Source: Vibrio maerlii (GTDB lineage Bacteria > Pseudomonadota > Gammaproteobacteria > Enterobacterales > Vibrionaceae). Taken from it: a DNA stretch of 64,000 bases. How positions within the stretch are numbered: position 1 is the stretch's first letter; each line of letters begins with the position of its first letter. Positions 7,661 to 16,629 of the stretch are shown here, piece after piece. Location: contig NZ_QRHC01000001.1 in NCBI RefSeq assembly GCF_003415655.1, forward strand, positions 1 to 64,000. Direction: 5' to 3'. A program made the position numbers and the translations under genes. A model generated the notes under the pieces. It saw only the letters and a program-made list of their open reading frames with translations, did no database searches and was not told the DNA's origin.

Positions 7661-8941
7661 ATGATGACAACGCTATTGATCAAAAACGCAAAGCTTCAAG
7701 ATCAAGAAGGCCTAAAGCAAATCTTGATTGAGAATGGTCAATTTAAGCAAATCACAGACAATGAAGCAGATATCGTCTATAACGGTGATATCCTTGATGC
7801 AGAGGGCGGCCTAGCAGTCGCTCCTTTCTGTGAGCCTCATATCCACCTAGATACCACGCAAACTGCAGGTGAGCCTAACTGGAACATCTCAGGTACGCTT
7901 TTTGAAGGTATTGAACGTTGGGCCGAGCGCAAAGAACTTTTGTCGATTGAAGATGTAAAAACTCGCGCGAAGCAAACGCTTAAGTGGCAAATTGCTAACG
8001 GTATTCAACACGTTCGTACGCACGTAGACGTTTCTGATCCAACACTTATCGCACTCAAAGCGATGGTTGAAGTTCGTGAAGAGATGAAAGAGTGGGTAGA
8101 TATCCAAATCGTAGCATTCCCTCAAGAAGGCATTCTTTCTTACCCGAACGGCAAAGAGCTACTTGAAGAAGCGGTACAACTTGGTGCCGATGTGATTGGT
8201 GCAATCCCACACTTCGAGTTCACACGTGAATACGGCGTTGAGTCACTGCACTACATCTTCGAACTCGCACAGAAATACGACCGATTGATCGATGTGCATT
8301 GTGATGAAATCGATGACGAACAGTCTCGCTTTGTTGAAACTTTGGCTGCACTGGCACACAAGTTCAATATGGGTGACAAAGTGACAGCAAGCCACACGAC
8401 AGCAATGGGTTCATACAACGGTGCTTATGCATCTCGTCTGTTCCGTCTTCTGAAGACGTCTGGTATTAGCTTTGTGGCAAACCCACTGGTTAACATCCAC
8501 CTACAAGGTCGCTTCGACGATTACCCTAAACGCCGTGGTATGACACGTGTGAAAGAGATGCTAAACGCTGGTATCAACGTTTGTTTCGGTCACGATGATG
8601 TCTTTGACCCTTGGTATCCACTAGGTACGGCGAACATGCTGCAAGTTCTGCACATGGGTTTGCATGTCAGCCAAGTGATGGGTTACGACCAAATCAATGA
8701 ATCATTGAAGTTGATCAGCACAAATTCTGCAAAAGCGTTAAACATTCAAGACACTCATGGTATTGAAGAAGGCAAAGCAGGTAGCTTACTTATCCTTCCT
8801 GCTGAGAACGGTTTTGATGCGGTACGTCGCCAAACTCCAGTGCGCTACTCTGTTCGTCACGGTAAGGTCATTGCAGAAACCAAACCAGCGCAAACATCTA
8901 TCACGCTTGGAAGTGAAGAAGCAGTAACGTTCAAACGTTAA
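7661..8941 (+). CDS. codA: Cytosine deaminase
   Basis: A cytoplasmic metal-dependent amidohydrolase of 426 residues that converts cytosine to uracil and ammonia for pyrimidine salvage. Metal and catalytic residues are visible: His pair in EPHIHLD, His/Glu in DVHCDEIDD, His in [10 protein letters not shown] and Asp in [11 protein letters not shown]. Length and order match E. coli CodA. It shares the codB transcript. An adjacent second ATG (7664) is equally possible as the start after AAGGAAGC. Confidence 0.95.
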   Translation: MMTTLLIKNAKLQDQEGLKQILIENGQFKQITDNEADIVYNGDILDAEGGLAVAPFCEPHIHLDTTQTAGEPNWNISGTLFEGIERWAERKELLSIEDVKTRAKQTLKWQIANGIQHVRTHVDVSDPTLIALKAMVEVREEMKEWVDIQIVAFPQEGILSYPNGKELLEEAVQLGADVIGAIPHFEFTREYGVESLHYIFELAQKYDRLIDVHCDEIDDEQSRFVETLAALAHKFNMGDKVTASHTTAMGSYNGAYASRLFRLLKTSGISFVANPLVNIHLQGRFDDYPKRRGMTRVKEMLNAGINVCFGHDDVFDPWYPLGTANMLQVLHMGLHVSQVMGYDQINESLKLISTNSAKALNIQDTHGIEEGKAGSLLILPAENGFDAVRRQTPVRYSVRHGKVIAETKPAQTSITLGSEEAVTFKR

Positions 8942-8964
8942 TCTTATTGATTTCTTTTCTAACT

Positions 8965-8994
8965 AAAAGAGCTTACCCGCGGGTAAGCTCTTTT
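8965..8994. terminator. Bidirectional terminator between codA and thiE
   Basis: A 14-base-pair perfect stem AAAAGAGCTTACCC / GGGTAAGCTCTTTT with a GC loop, and T-runs on both sides, serves the convergent codBA and thiamine operons. Confidence 0.9.
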
Positions 8995-9023
8995 TGTTTA
9001 CGCTTGCCGAATACCAAATCAAG

Positions 9024-9638
9024 CTAACCCATTAGTCCTAACAAGTGCTGTGCTGCTTGCTTTGGGTTCTCTACGTGGCAAATCGCCGAAACAAGCGCGA
9101 GACCATGAACGCCAGACGCCACAAGCTGTGGGATGTTCGATTCATTAATCCCGCCAATACCGACAATAGGTAACTGAGTTTGACTTAATGCCTTATTAAG
9201 CCCTTCAATTCCCCAGTGCGTCTTAGTGTTGGTTTTGGTCGGCGTCGCGAATATTGCACTCAGACCAATGTAATCAATGGGCAGTGAATCGGCTTCTTCC
9301 AACTGATCTTGGGTTTCAATGGATAAACCTAAGATCTTGTCATCACCAATGAGCTTACGTGCGGTTGTTGCTTGCATATCGGTTTGTCCAAGATGGACGC
9401 CATCGGCATCCACTGCTAACGCAACATCTACCCGGTCATTGATGATCAACGGCACATTTGTTTCTGCAAGTATTTCTTTCACTGCTTGAGCACGTTCAAT
9501 AAAGGCTCGAACATCACCATGCTTTTCGCGCACCTGCACCATGGTCACGCCACCAGCTACGGCTTCTTTCACCACGAACTTGAGCGTTTCTAGATCCTGT
9601 TGATCATCGGTCACAAGGTAGAGTTTATATGGATTCAT
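9024..9638 (-). CDS. thiE: Thiamine-phosphate synthase
   Basis: A 204-residue TIM-barrel enzyme joining HMP-pyrophosphate to thiazole phosphate to make thiamine phosphate. Motifs: VTMVQVREKHGD, the substrate site LIINDRVDVALAVDADGVHLGQTD, and the phosphate-binding VGIGGINESN. It is the last gene of the riboswitch-controlled salvage operon, 13 bases after thiM, and closes the pathway by combining the products of ThiD and ThiM. Confidence 0.95.
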   Translation of the reverse strand: MNPYKLYLVTDDQQDLETLKFVVKEAVAGGVTMVQVREKHGDVRAFIERAQAVKEILAETNVPLIINDRVDVALAVDADGVHLGQTDMQATTARKLIGDDKILGLSIETQDQLEEADSLPIDYIGLSAIFATPTKTNTKTHWGIEGLNKALSQTQLPIVGIGGINESNIPQLVASGVHGLALVSAICHVENPKQAAQHLLGLMG

Positions 9639-9651
9639 ACTCGTACTCTGA

Positions 9652-10437
9652 TTATTGAATCTTTAAGCGCTGTAGCAGCGTGGCTTCATCAAGCTGATAT
9701 AGCTCATCAAGCAAGTTCATTTGCAGGCTGCCTGGTCCACGGGAGTTTTCCGCTGCAATTTCACCAGCTACACCAAGTACTGCAGCCGCAGCCAAACCAG
9801 TAACATCACCCACCGCAGCAAATGCGCCTGTTAATGCCGTTAAAGTACAACCCATGCCCGTCACGTAAGGCATCATTTCATGACCATTGTTTAAGGTGAT
9901 GGTTTGATCTTTTGTCACCACATAATCCGTAGCACCAGAGATGACGACGTTAGCGCCGTATTCAACAACCAAACATTGCGCCGCGCCAAGTGCGGCATCG
10001 CTGCTATCAAGGGCATCTACGCCTTTGCTTTGTGCTTGTTCGCCTGCAAGCGCGATGATTTCAGACGCATTACCGCGAATGATCAATTTGTCGGCAAGAC
10101 GGGCAATCTCGCGTGATGTTTCAGTACGCAGCTTGCTCGCACCACAGCCTACAGGATCGAGCACCACCACTTTGCCGTTGGCATTTGCTTGTTCTACCGC
10201 ATAAGTCATGCGAGGTGTCCAAACGCTGTCTAACGTGCCGATGTTAATAACCAAAGCGCCAGAGAACGACATCATCTCTGCAAGCTCTTGCTTTGAATGA
10301 GCCATGATTGGAGAAGCGCCAATCGCAAGCAGTGCGTTAGCTGTGTTGTTCATCACCACATAGTTAGTGATGTTCACTACAAGAGGTTTTTGCTCACGAA
10401 CCGCGTTTAGGTGTTGAATGATAGTTTGGGTTTGCAT
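9652..10437 (-). CDS. thiM: Hydroxyethylthiazole kinase
   Basis: A 261-residue ribokinase-fold kinase that phosphorylates the thiazole alcohol for salvage. It has the family N-terminus ([23 protein letters not shown]) and the C-terminal anion hole and catalytic Cys region [16 protein letters not shown]. It lies between tenA and thiE, preceded by AAGGAGCACAA. Together with ThiE and ThiD it assembles thiamine from imported or recycled halves. Confidence 0.96.
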   Translation of the reverse strand: MQTQTIIQHLNAVREQKPLVVNITNYVVMNNTANALLAIGASPIMAHSKQELAEMMSFSGALVINIGTLDSVWTPRMTYAVEQANANGKVVVLDPVGCGASKLRTETSREIARLADKLIIRGNASEIIALAGEQAQSKGVDALDSSDAALGAAQCLVVEYGANVVISGATDYVVTKDQTITLNNGHEMMPYVTGMGCTLTALTGAFAAVGDVTGLAAAAVLGVAGEIAAENSRGPGSLQMNLLDELYQLDEATLLQRLKIQ

Positions 10438-10466
10438 TTGTGCTCCTTATGATTCTTATTTCTTGT

Positions 10467-11132
10467 TTATGCTTGCGCATTCAAGCCTTGCTGCCAAAAC
10501 GCGATTTCCATACGAGTGGCGGTTTTAAAAATGTGGATTAGGTTCTGCCCACGTTCGCTGTTGATATCGATTTCAGCCAGGTGTTGGTTGAAGTATTCTG
10601 CACCCGTCATCACGCCAGACTGAAACTCTTCACCGCCATATAGCTCTATCCAACTGCGGTATGGGTTACCTTCCAATACGGTATCCGAACTTTCCAGTAA
10701 TGCTTTACCAATCACTGCATAACCGATAGAACATGGTGCTAGAGCCGCATAAAGATCGACAAGATCGCCAGTCATACCAGCATCCAGAACATAACGGGTA
10801 TACGCCACTGTGCCGAAATCTTCAGGTTCATTCTCTAGATCGGATTCTGTCAGCCCCCACTTCTCGCAGTAGGTAACATGGTGAGCAATTTCCGAATCAA
10901 GCAGTGCATGCACGCTTGGCAGTGCTCGTCGCATATCCGATAGTGTTTTGGCCTTATAAATTGCCAAGGCATAAGCCCGCGCATATTGCTTTAGGAACAG
11001 AAAATCTTGTTTTAGGTAGTGCAGAAAACATGGCTGTGCGAGCGTGCCTTTCGCGAGTTGCTGAACAAAGTCGTGCTCAACGTATTGTTGCCAATCGCTC
11101 TGACATGCTTGGATTAAATCTTGGTATTTCAT
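10467..11132 (-). CDS. tenA: Aminopyrimidine aminohydrolase TenA
   Basis: A 221-residue all-helical TenA/TbpA-family protein. TenA hydrolyses the amino-pyrimidine breakdown products of thiamine to HMP and can also act as a thiaminase. The catalytic Cys is in LAPCSIGYAVIGK, the conserved Tyr is in that motif, and the C-terminal acidic region FQSGVMTGAEYF is present, so this is a class I (TenA_C) enzyme. Its place next to a pyrimidine-precursor importer suggests salvage of base-degraded thiamine. Confidence 0.93.
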   Translation of the reverse strand: MKYQDLIQACQSDWQQYVEHDFVQQLAKGTLAQPCFLHYLKQDFLFLKQYARAYALAIYKAKTLSDMRRALPSVHALLDSEIAHHVTYCEKWGLTESDLENEPEDFGTVAYTRYVLDAGMTGDLVDLYAALAPCSIGYAVIGKALLESSDTVLEGNPYRSWIELYGGEEFQSGVMTGAEYFNQHLAEIDINSERGQNLIHIFKTATRMEIAFWQQGLNAQA

Positions 11133-11153
11133 TGGGATTCCTATTACAGACGA

Positions 11154-12122
11154 CTACTTGAACTCTGGTACGTAAGTGTGTGCTTTTGGCAGAGATTTAA
11201 TGATGCCCTTTTGGTACATAAACTCGGCGTAGTCATCGTAGCGCTTTAGGTCAACGGCAGATGGACGAAGAGCGAATCGTGTTAACGTGTCGTTCCATGC
11301 TCGTTGGTTTAGCTCGTTATTTAGAGTGTCTGGCGAGTAAGCGACGAACTCTTTCCAAGAATCTTTCGGGTGATTCACAATGTAAGTCGTTGCTTGTTCA
11401 AGGGCTTTATTGAAGGCTTGAATCGCTTGTTTGTCATGTTGTGTAGCATTGGCAACAAACACAAGTTCATCATAGGCAGGGACGCCGTGTTCTTCTGGGA
11501 AGAACGCTTTCGCTTTATAGCCTTCTAGCTCTAATTGGTTGGTTTCGAAGTTACGTAGACCACCCCAAATCGCATCGACTTTGCCAGAAGCGAGTGAAGA
11601 CGACAGCGCCCAACCGATGTTAATGGTTTCAACCTCAGAAAACTTAACGTTCTCCTGAGCAAGCATGGTACCAATGGTCGCTTCTTCGTTGCCTGCAATC
11701 GCAATGCCTATCTTTTTCCCTTTTAAATCCGCAAGTGAGTCATGCTTACCGTTATCCAACACCATTAGCGTATTAAGTGGCGTTGCAATTAGTGTTGAAA
11801 CGCGAACAAGTGGAAGACCTGCTGCAACATCGATGGTTAGGCTTGGTTGGTATGAAACCGCTAAATCCACCTTACCCGCAGCAACAAGTTTGGCTGGCGT
11901 ACTTGGATCAGCAGGCTCTTGAATCTCAACCTCAATACCTTGCTTTGCAAAGTAGCCGCGCTCTTTCGCAATCACGATTGGGCCGTGGTTTGGGTTTACA
12001 AACCAATCTAGCATTAGGGTGAGTTTCTTCTCAGCTGCGGATGCGCTCAGAGGAGTCAGCATGGCAACGGTAGCAGCGAGTATAGAAAGTAATTTTCGTT
12101 TTTTCTGATGGGGAGTATTCAC
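11154..12122 (-). CDS. thiY: Thiamine-pyrimidine-precursor ABC transporter, binding protein
   Basis: A periplasmic protein of the NMT1/THI5-like family, which binds HMP or formylaminopyrimidine. Motif DWFVNPNHGPIVIAKERGYF follows a signal peptide (KKRKLLSILAATVAMLTPLSASA). The proposed start is GTG 12122, 322 residues, because AAAAGGAAAA precedes it; an in-frame ATG at 12173 would overlap the permease gene and bury the signal peptide. It feeds TenA and ThiD in the same operon. Exact ligand unknown. Confidence 0.88.
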   Translation of the reverse strand: MNTPHQKKRKLLSILAATVAMLTPLSASAAEKKLTLMLDWFVNPNHGPIVIAKERGYFAKQGIEVEIQEPADPSTPAKLVAAGKVDLAVSYQPSLTIDVAAGLPLVRVSTLIATPLNTLMVLDNGKHDSLADLKGKKIGIAIAGNEEATIGTMLAQENVKFSEVETINIGWALSSSLASGKVDAIWGGLRNFETNQLELEGYKAKAFFPEEHGVPAYDELVFVANATQHDKQAIQAFNKALEQATTYIVNHPKDSWKEFVAYSPDTLNNELNQRAWNDTLTRFALRPSAVDLKRYDDYAEFMYQKGIIKSLPKAHTYVPEFK

Positions 12123-12157
12123 AATATTTTCCTTTTCAGTGAATGCGTTGAGAAAGC

Positions 12158-12964
12158 CTAGTGGCTTTCCCAAGGGATGAGTTTTTTAAGAAGACGATCA
12201 GTCACAAAATAAAGAGAGATAGAGAGCACTGCTAAGATAAAAAGCGCTGCGAACATCTCATCAATGATCATCCGTGCATTGGCTTGCAGCATTAGGTAGC
12301 CAAGACCCGCACTAGAGCCAACCCACTCACCGACTACCGCACCTATGGGAGCGATGACCACTGCAACGCGAATCCCCGAAGCTAGTGTTGGCAGAGCGGC
12401 AGGCAGACGAATATGACGAAGCAATTGCCATTTAGTCGCACCCATTGTTTTGGCAAGGTCGAGATAACCCGTTGGCGTATTACGCAGCCCGTCGTAGCAA
12501 CAGGTTGTGACCGGAAAGAAGATAATGATTGCAGCCATCACCACTTTGGATGCAATGCCATAGCCTAACCACAGCATCAGCACTGGTGCGATGGCGAATA
12601 CTGGGATTGCCTGGCTTGCAATTAAGATAGGTAGTAGCCAGCGCTTCAAGGGCTCGAACAGCAGCATTTGCAACGCAAAGAACAGCCCCATCATCAAACC
12701 AAGTAATAAACCTAATAGGATTTCTTGTGCGGTGACCCAAGTGTGTTTCAGCAGAACATCTTGGCGCTCTACGAGCTTAATCAGTACGTCCAAGGGAGCA
12801 GGAAGAATAAAGCTTGGCATATCAAAAACGACTACCACACCGTGCCATAGCCCAAGGATGACTAAGGTACTAACCACCACTCGAACCATTGGCTGAGTAA
12901 CACGTTCTTTAGAGCTAGTAGTCTGCGTTGTTGAGACAGTGTTGGCGGTGTTCGCATTAAGCAT
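12158..12964 (-). CDS. thiX: Thiamine-pyrimidine-precursor ABC transporter, permease
   Basis: An inner-membrane permease of the SsuC/TauC type, 268 residues with about six membrane segments and the ATPase-contact motif YLDLAKTMGATKWQLLRHIRLP. The ATG at 12964 overlaps the ATPase stop codon as ATGCTTAA, indicating translational coupling. An in-frame ATG at 13009 is further inside the ATPase gene and less likely. Confidence 0.9.
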   Translation of the reverse strand: MLNANTANTVSTTQTTSSKERVTQPMVRVVVSTLVILGLWHGVVVVFDMPSFILPAPLDVLIKLVERQDVLLKHTWVTAQEILLGLLLGLMMGLFFALQMLLFEPLKRWLLPILIASQAIPVFAIAPVLMLWLGYGIASKVVMAAIIIFFPVTTCCYDGLRNTPTGYLDLAKTMGATKWQLLRHIRLPAALPTLASGIRVAVVIAPIGAVVGEWVGSSAGLGYLMLQANARMIIDEMFAALFILAVLSISLYFVTDRLLKKLIPWESH

Positions 12965-13742
12965 AATCGACCTCCAACTGTTCCAAAATGGTTTGTTGAA
13001 GCTTGGCACATTCGCCGTCTATTACTCTTGGAGGTTGACTGCTTGGCACACCAAGTTGCTCCGCTTTTGCAGGAGATCCGTGGAGAACGTAAAGCGTATC
13101 CGCGAGTCGAACCGCCTCTTGCGGATCATGCGTGATGAGAACAACTGTTTTCTCTTTAAGAAGCTCAGCAGCGAGAGTTTGCAACTTATACCTAGTTACG
13201 GCATCAAGGGCTGAAAACGGCTCATCCATCAATACAACGGGTTTCTCTTGTATTAACGTTCTTGCCAATGCCACTCGCTGACGCATACCGCCCGAGAGCT
13301 GATTTGGCATGGCATCGAGATAATCAGCAAGGCCAACTCTCTCCAATAACTCTTTAGCTTTCTGCTTAGTGTTTAAGGATGACGAACTACCATCAAACTT
13401 ACTGCTTAAGCAGGCATTATCTAGAACACTTAGCCACGGAAGTAGCAGATCTTGCTGAGCCATGTAGGCGACTTTGCCGTTTAATGGCTCTGTATCTGAA
13501 GTATGAAAACCACCACTGAATTCAATCTTATCGTCCAGCAGACCGGCAAGGTAACGAAGTACCGTTGTCTTGCCACAACCACTGCGTCCCAATAGCACCG
13601 TCCACTTATTGGCATCGAATATCAGATTGAGATTAGAAAGCGTTGGCGCATCACTATCGAGATAACGCAGTGATGCTCCTTTAACATCTATGCTCACTTT
13701 TCCGCTTGCAGGAAGTGGCATTGCAGAGTTGCTATCAAGCAT
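12957..13742 (-). CDS. thiZ: Thiamine-pyrimidine-precursor ABC transporter, ATPase
   Basis: A 261-residue ABC ATPase: Walker A GRSGCGKTT, Q-loop YMAQQDLLLPW, signature LSGGMRQRVALAR, Walker B VVLMDEPFSALD and switch His in VLITHDPQEA. Taking the ATG at 13742 gives an 8-base overlap with thiD (ATGCTTGA), the same coupling style as at the next junction. An upstream in-frame ATG (13835) would overlap thiD by 100 bases. It energises import through ThiX and ThiY. Confidence 0.92.
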   Translation of the reverse strand: MLDSNSAMPLPASGKVSIDVKGASLRYLDSDAPTLSNLNLIFDANKWTVLLGRSGCGKTTVLRYLAGLLDDKIEFSGGFHTSDTEPLNGKVAYMAQQDLLLPWLSVLDNACLSSKFDGSSSSLNTKQKAKELLERVGLADYLDAMPNQLSGGMRQRVALARTLIQEKPVVLMDEPFSALDAVTRYKLQTLAAELLKEKTVVLITHDPQEAVRLADTLYVLHGSPAKAEQLGVPSSQPPRVIDGECAKLQQTILEQLEVDYA

Positions 13743-14610
13743 CTGCGGCTTCCGGTTGAACGGATTCGGATTGCTTGAGTTGGTAGAAGTGATGAACTGG
13801 GCCATGGCCTTGACCAATATCCAATTCATCAGCATGAGCTATCGCTTGTGAGATATAGGCTTTGCCAAGCTTCACTGCTTCTAATAAGGAATGACCCTGA
13901 GCTAAGTAAGAAGCAATCGCTGAGGAGAGTGTGCAACCAGTGCCGTGTGTGTTTTTAGTTAGGAAGCGTTTTGCGCTGATAAGCTGATCTGATTTTTTCA
14001 GAATCAGAAGGTCATTGCTGTTTTCATCTTCCTCTAGATGCCCACCTTTCAATAGCACTGCCTTCGAACCGAGAGCTCGCAGCTCATCAATCATTGCTGT
14101 CATTTCGGCTTCGCTTTCAGGTACAGGTTTACCGGTGAGCGCTGCACCTTCTGGCAGATTTGGCGTAATGATATCAGCAAGTGGAATCAGCTCTTGTTTT
14201 AGCGTGCTGATCGCCGATTGCTCTAGTAGCAAATCACCACTTGTCGCCACCATTACAGGGTCGAGCACTAAGAATTTAGGTTGGTACTGTTTGATCTTGC
14301 GAGCAACCACTTGAATTATGCTGGAGTCAGCCAGCATCCCGACTTTCACCGCTACAACATTGAGGTCACTAAATACTGCGTCTATCTGGCTTTCAACGTG
14401 ATCAAGCGGGATAGGAAAAATGGCTGAAACGCCTAGCGTGTTTTGGGATGTGATCGCTGTAATGACAGAGCAAGCATAGCTGCCCGTTGCGGACATCGCT
14501 TTAATGTCGGCTTGTATACCTGCACCGCCACCGCTGTCAGAACCAGCAATGGTTAAAACGACAGGTGTTGCCTCAGAGGCTAAAGGTTTGAGTTCTGAAT
14601 TAAGGGTCAT
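13735..14610 (-). CDS. thiD: HMP / HMP-phosphate kinase
   Basis: A 291-residue ribokinase-fold enzyme that phosphorylates hydroxymethylpyrimidine twice to the pyrophosphate used by ThiE. Motifs: LTIAGSDSGGGAGIQADIK at the substrate site, DPVMVATSGDLLL, and the catalytic NTHGTGCTLSSAIASYLA near the C-terminus. It is the first gene after the TPP riboswitch, about 160 bases downstream. The C-terminal tail after HGPVHHFYQL is slightly longer than usual and carries the overlapping start of the ATPase gene. Confidence 0.95.
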   Translation of the reverse strand: MTLNSELKPLASEATPVVLTIAGSDSGGGAGIQADIKAMSATGSYACSVITAITSQNTLGVSAIFPIPLDHVESQIDAVFSDLNVVAVKVGMLADSSIIQVVARKIKQYQPKFLVLDPVMVATSGDLLLEQSAISTLKQELIPLADIITPNLPEGAALTGKPVPESEAEMTAMIDELRALGSKAVLLKGGHLEEDENSNDLLILKKSDQLISAKRFLTKNTHGTGCTLSSAIASYLAQGHSLLEAVKLGKAYISQAIAHADELDIGQGHGPVHHFYQLKQSESVQPEAADA

Positions 14611-14770
14611 GGTCGTTCCATCTATCTAAAAGATTCAATTATCTAAAGACAGAGGAAGCACCGACCTTACTGAAGTGCGCAATGACAGCGCATTAGTGCT
14701 GATATTCAATTCTAGAGGCAAGAAATAACCTAAACCAAGAGCAATCGAACATAAGAGTAAAGTGCGAATA

Positions 14771-14858
14771 GTTCCCTACGTCAGTACTAACTGAATCAGG
14801 TTCAACGGGTCTCGTTTCCGATCTCAGCAAGTACAGATAAATGCACTCGCCCCCCGAC
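14771..14858 (-). ncRNA. TPP riboswitch (THI element)
   Basis: On the minus strand the conserved parts appear in order: GGGG near the 5' end, CTGAGA (14827-14822), the ACCC / TTGAACCTGA core, GTTAGTACTGACG and the closing GTAGGGAA. This is the TPP-binding aptamer. It lies upstream of the whole thiD-to-thiE operon and should lower expression when thiamine pyrophosphate is abundant. The 160-base leader before thiD (14611-14770) shows no clear U-run terminator, so translational control at thiD is possible. Confidence 0.95.
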
Positions 14859-14958
14859 TATTGGCGGTTAATGTAATCGAGATTGCATGATTTGCAAAGT
14901 CATAAGTTCGCAAAACCTATGAAAGACCATCTTCTGAAACTATCGCCTTTAAACCAAC

Positions 14959-14991
14959 AAAACCCACCCTTGCGTTACAAGAATGGGTTTT
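14959..14991 (-). terminator. Terminator downstream of the malE-like gene, now separated from it by the MITE
   Basis: Stem AAAACCCA-TTCTTG / CAAGGG-TGGGTTTT on the minus strand, followed by TGTTGGTTT. Without the 197-bp insertion it would begin about 20 bases after the malE stop. Confidence 0.75.
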
Positions 14992-15014
14992 ACTTTTAAG
15001 AAGCTTTGTTACTT

Positions 15015-15211
15015 AACCTCAGCTCGGGATAAGAAAGTCTAAAAAGCTAATATTTTCATAAGCATAGTTTAACTCATCAGTCAGTGCAGTTAATTAAGAT
15101 GCAAAACAAGGCAAAATCATAAGTCAATAGCTTGTCTATTGTGTTGATTTTAACGAAGTTAGGCGCTTAAGAAGCTGTGCTGAATGGCTTAAATTATCCC
15201 GAGCTGAGGTT
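15015..15211. mobile_element. 197-bp MITE-like element with 18-bp terminal inverted repeats
   Basis: AACCTCAGCTCGGGATAA (15015-15032) is repeated perfectly inverted as TTATCCCGAGCTGAGGTT (15194-15211). Direct ACTT repeats flank it (15011-15014 and 15212-15215), the expected 4-bp target duplication. There is no gene inside. The organisation is that of a non-autonomous miniature transposable element; the parent element is not in the window. It sits in the stop codon of the malE-like gene and recreates TAA. Confidence 0.85.
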
Positions 15212-16388
15212 ACTTAGTAATTTGCTTCGCTGCTGTGTCTAGTGCTTCTTTCACTGTTTGCTTGCCGGCCATAGCGTTGTCAATGGCTGCACCTTCTGCG
15301 TACCAGTAAGCGGTCATCGCAGGGATGTTCGGCATGATTTCGCCATTTTCAGCGTTGATCATCGTTGATTTAATCCGCTCATCACTCTCAAGGATTTTCT
15401 GGAAAGACTTAAGAGCAACGGCACCAAGCGGTTTGTCATCGTTCATGATCTTCAGAGCGTCATCTTGGTATAGGTAGTTTTCTAAGAACTCTACTGCTAG
15501 GTCACCATTTGGACTTGCTGCATTGATACCCGCACTCAGAACGCCTACGAATGGATTACCTTTACCACCATTCAATGTTGGTAGAACCGCTACACCGTAG
15601 TTCACACCAAGCTTATCCAAGTTACCCCAAGACCATGGGCCATTAATGGTCATTGCTACATTTCCTTGGCTAAACGCTGATTCTGATACCGAGTAATCCA
15701 TATCAGGATTCACGACGCCTTGGTTAACCATGTCAACGAGGAACTGAAGACCATCAACACCCGCTTCGTTGTTCACACCTGTCGCTTTTGCATCGTAGCC
15801 ACCGTCAGTTTTCTTAAACGCGTAAGCGCCACCTGAAGAGATCATCGGCCATGTGAAGTATGCGTTTTTTACATCCCACATAATCGCTTGCTTGCCTTGT
15901 TCCTGCATTTTCTTCTGAATTTCAGGTAGCTCTTCCCAAGTCTTTGGTGGCTCAGGTAGTAGGTCTTTGTTGTAGATTAGCGATGGTGTTTCAATAGCGA
16001 GTGGGTAACCCATGATCTTGCCGTTAACGGTTACTGCATCCCAGCTAAAGTCCGTCAGCTTCTCTTTGAACTCTTTGCTTGGACGAATCTCTTTCAGAAG
16101 ACCTGCTTGTGAATAACCACCAAAACGATCGTGAGCCCAAATGATGACGTCAGGGCCACCACCCGTTGCGGCATGTTGTTGGAATTTGTCTTCAAGCTTT
16201 TCTGGGTGCTGGACAACAATCTTGATGCCTGTATCTTCTTCAAACTGTTTACCAATTTCAGCAAGGCCTTCATAGCTCTTATCACCATTGATCCAAATCG
16301 TGATTTCACCTTCTTCCATTGCCATCACAGGCGCCGAGAGTACACCCGACAATACGCTAAGAGTAAGAGTTTTAACCGCACGTTTCAT
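15210..16388 (-). CDS. malE: Maltose/maltodextrin-binding periplasmic protein
   Basis: A 392-residue substrate-binding protein close in length and sequence to E. coli MalE. Signal peptide [23 protein letters not shown] is followed by mature [26 protein letters not shown]. Ligand-contact regions are [18 protein letters not shown], the ENGEIMPN stretch and MTAYWYAEG. The start at 16388 follows AAAGGAAAG. malF, malG and malK are not nearby, so it must serve permeases encoded elsewhere or be a second copy. Its last base pairs are shared with the MITE. GH13 enzymes follow upstream on the same strand. Confidence 0.93.
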   Translation of the reverse strand: MKRAVKTLTLSVLSGVLSAPVMAMEEGEITIWINGDKSYEGLAEIGKQFEEDTGIKIVVQHPEKLEDKFQQHAATGGGPDVIIWAHDRFGGYSQAGLLKEIRPSKEFKEKLTDFSWDAVTVNGKIMGYPLAIETPSLIYNKDLLPEPPKTWEELPEIQKKMQEQGKQAIMWDVKNAYFTWPMISSGGAYAFKKTDGGYDAKATGVNNEAGVDGLQFLVDMVNQGVVNPDMDYSVSESAFSQGNVAMTINGPWSWGNLDKLGVNYGVAVLPTLNGGKGNPFVGVLSAGINAASPNGDLAVEFLENYLYQDDALKIMNDDKPLGAVALKSFQKILESDERIKSTMINAENGEIMPNIPAMTAYWYAEGAAIDNAMAGKQTVKEALDTAAKQITK

Positions 16389-16566
16389 TATTCTTTCCTT
16401 TGCTTCATGCTTGGATTGCGACTGCAAATCCATTCATTGATGTTTTTCTTTGCAACAATATTAGAAAGATTAGAGATGGGTGAGAAATAGTTTTATAGGA
16501 CAAAGATATAAGAAATATTTATATCATGGCTATTATTGTGAAAAAACCGGGTTACACAACGAAAAT

Positions 16567-16603
16567 GGGCTTGTTCTCAAAGGTTAAATTTGTGAACAAG
16601 CCC
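16567..16603 (-). terminator. Hairpin after the GH13 gene
   Basis: A perfect 10-base-pair stem GGGCTTGTTC / GAACAAGCCC with a 17-base loop lies 27 bases after the GH13 stop codon, with ATTTTCG following. It is a likely terminator or processing site that separates the GH13 genes from malE. Confidence 0.65.
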
Positions 16604-16629
16604 AAAGATAGATTTTAAGTCAAATCCCT

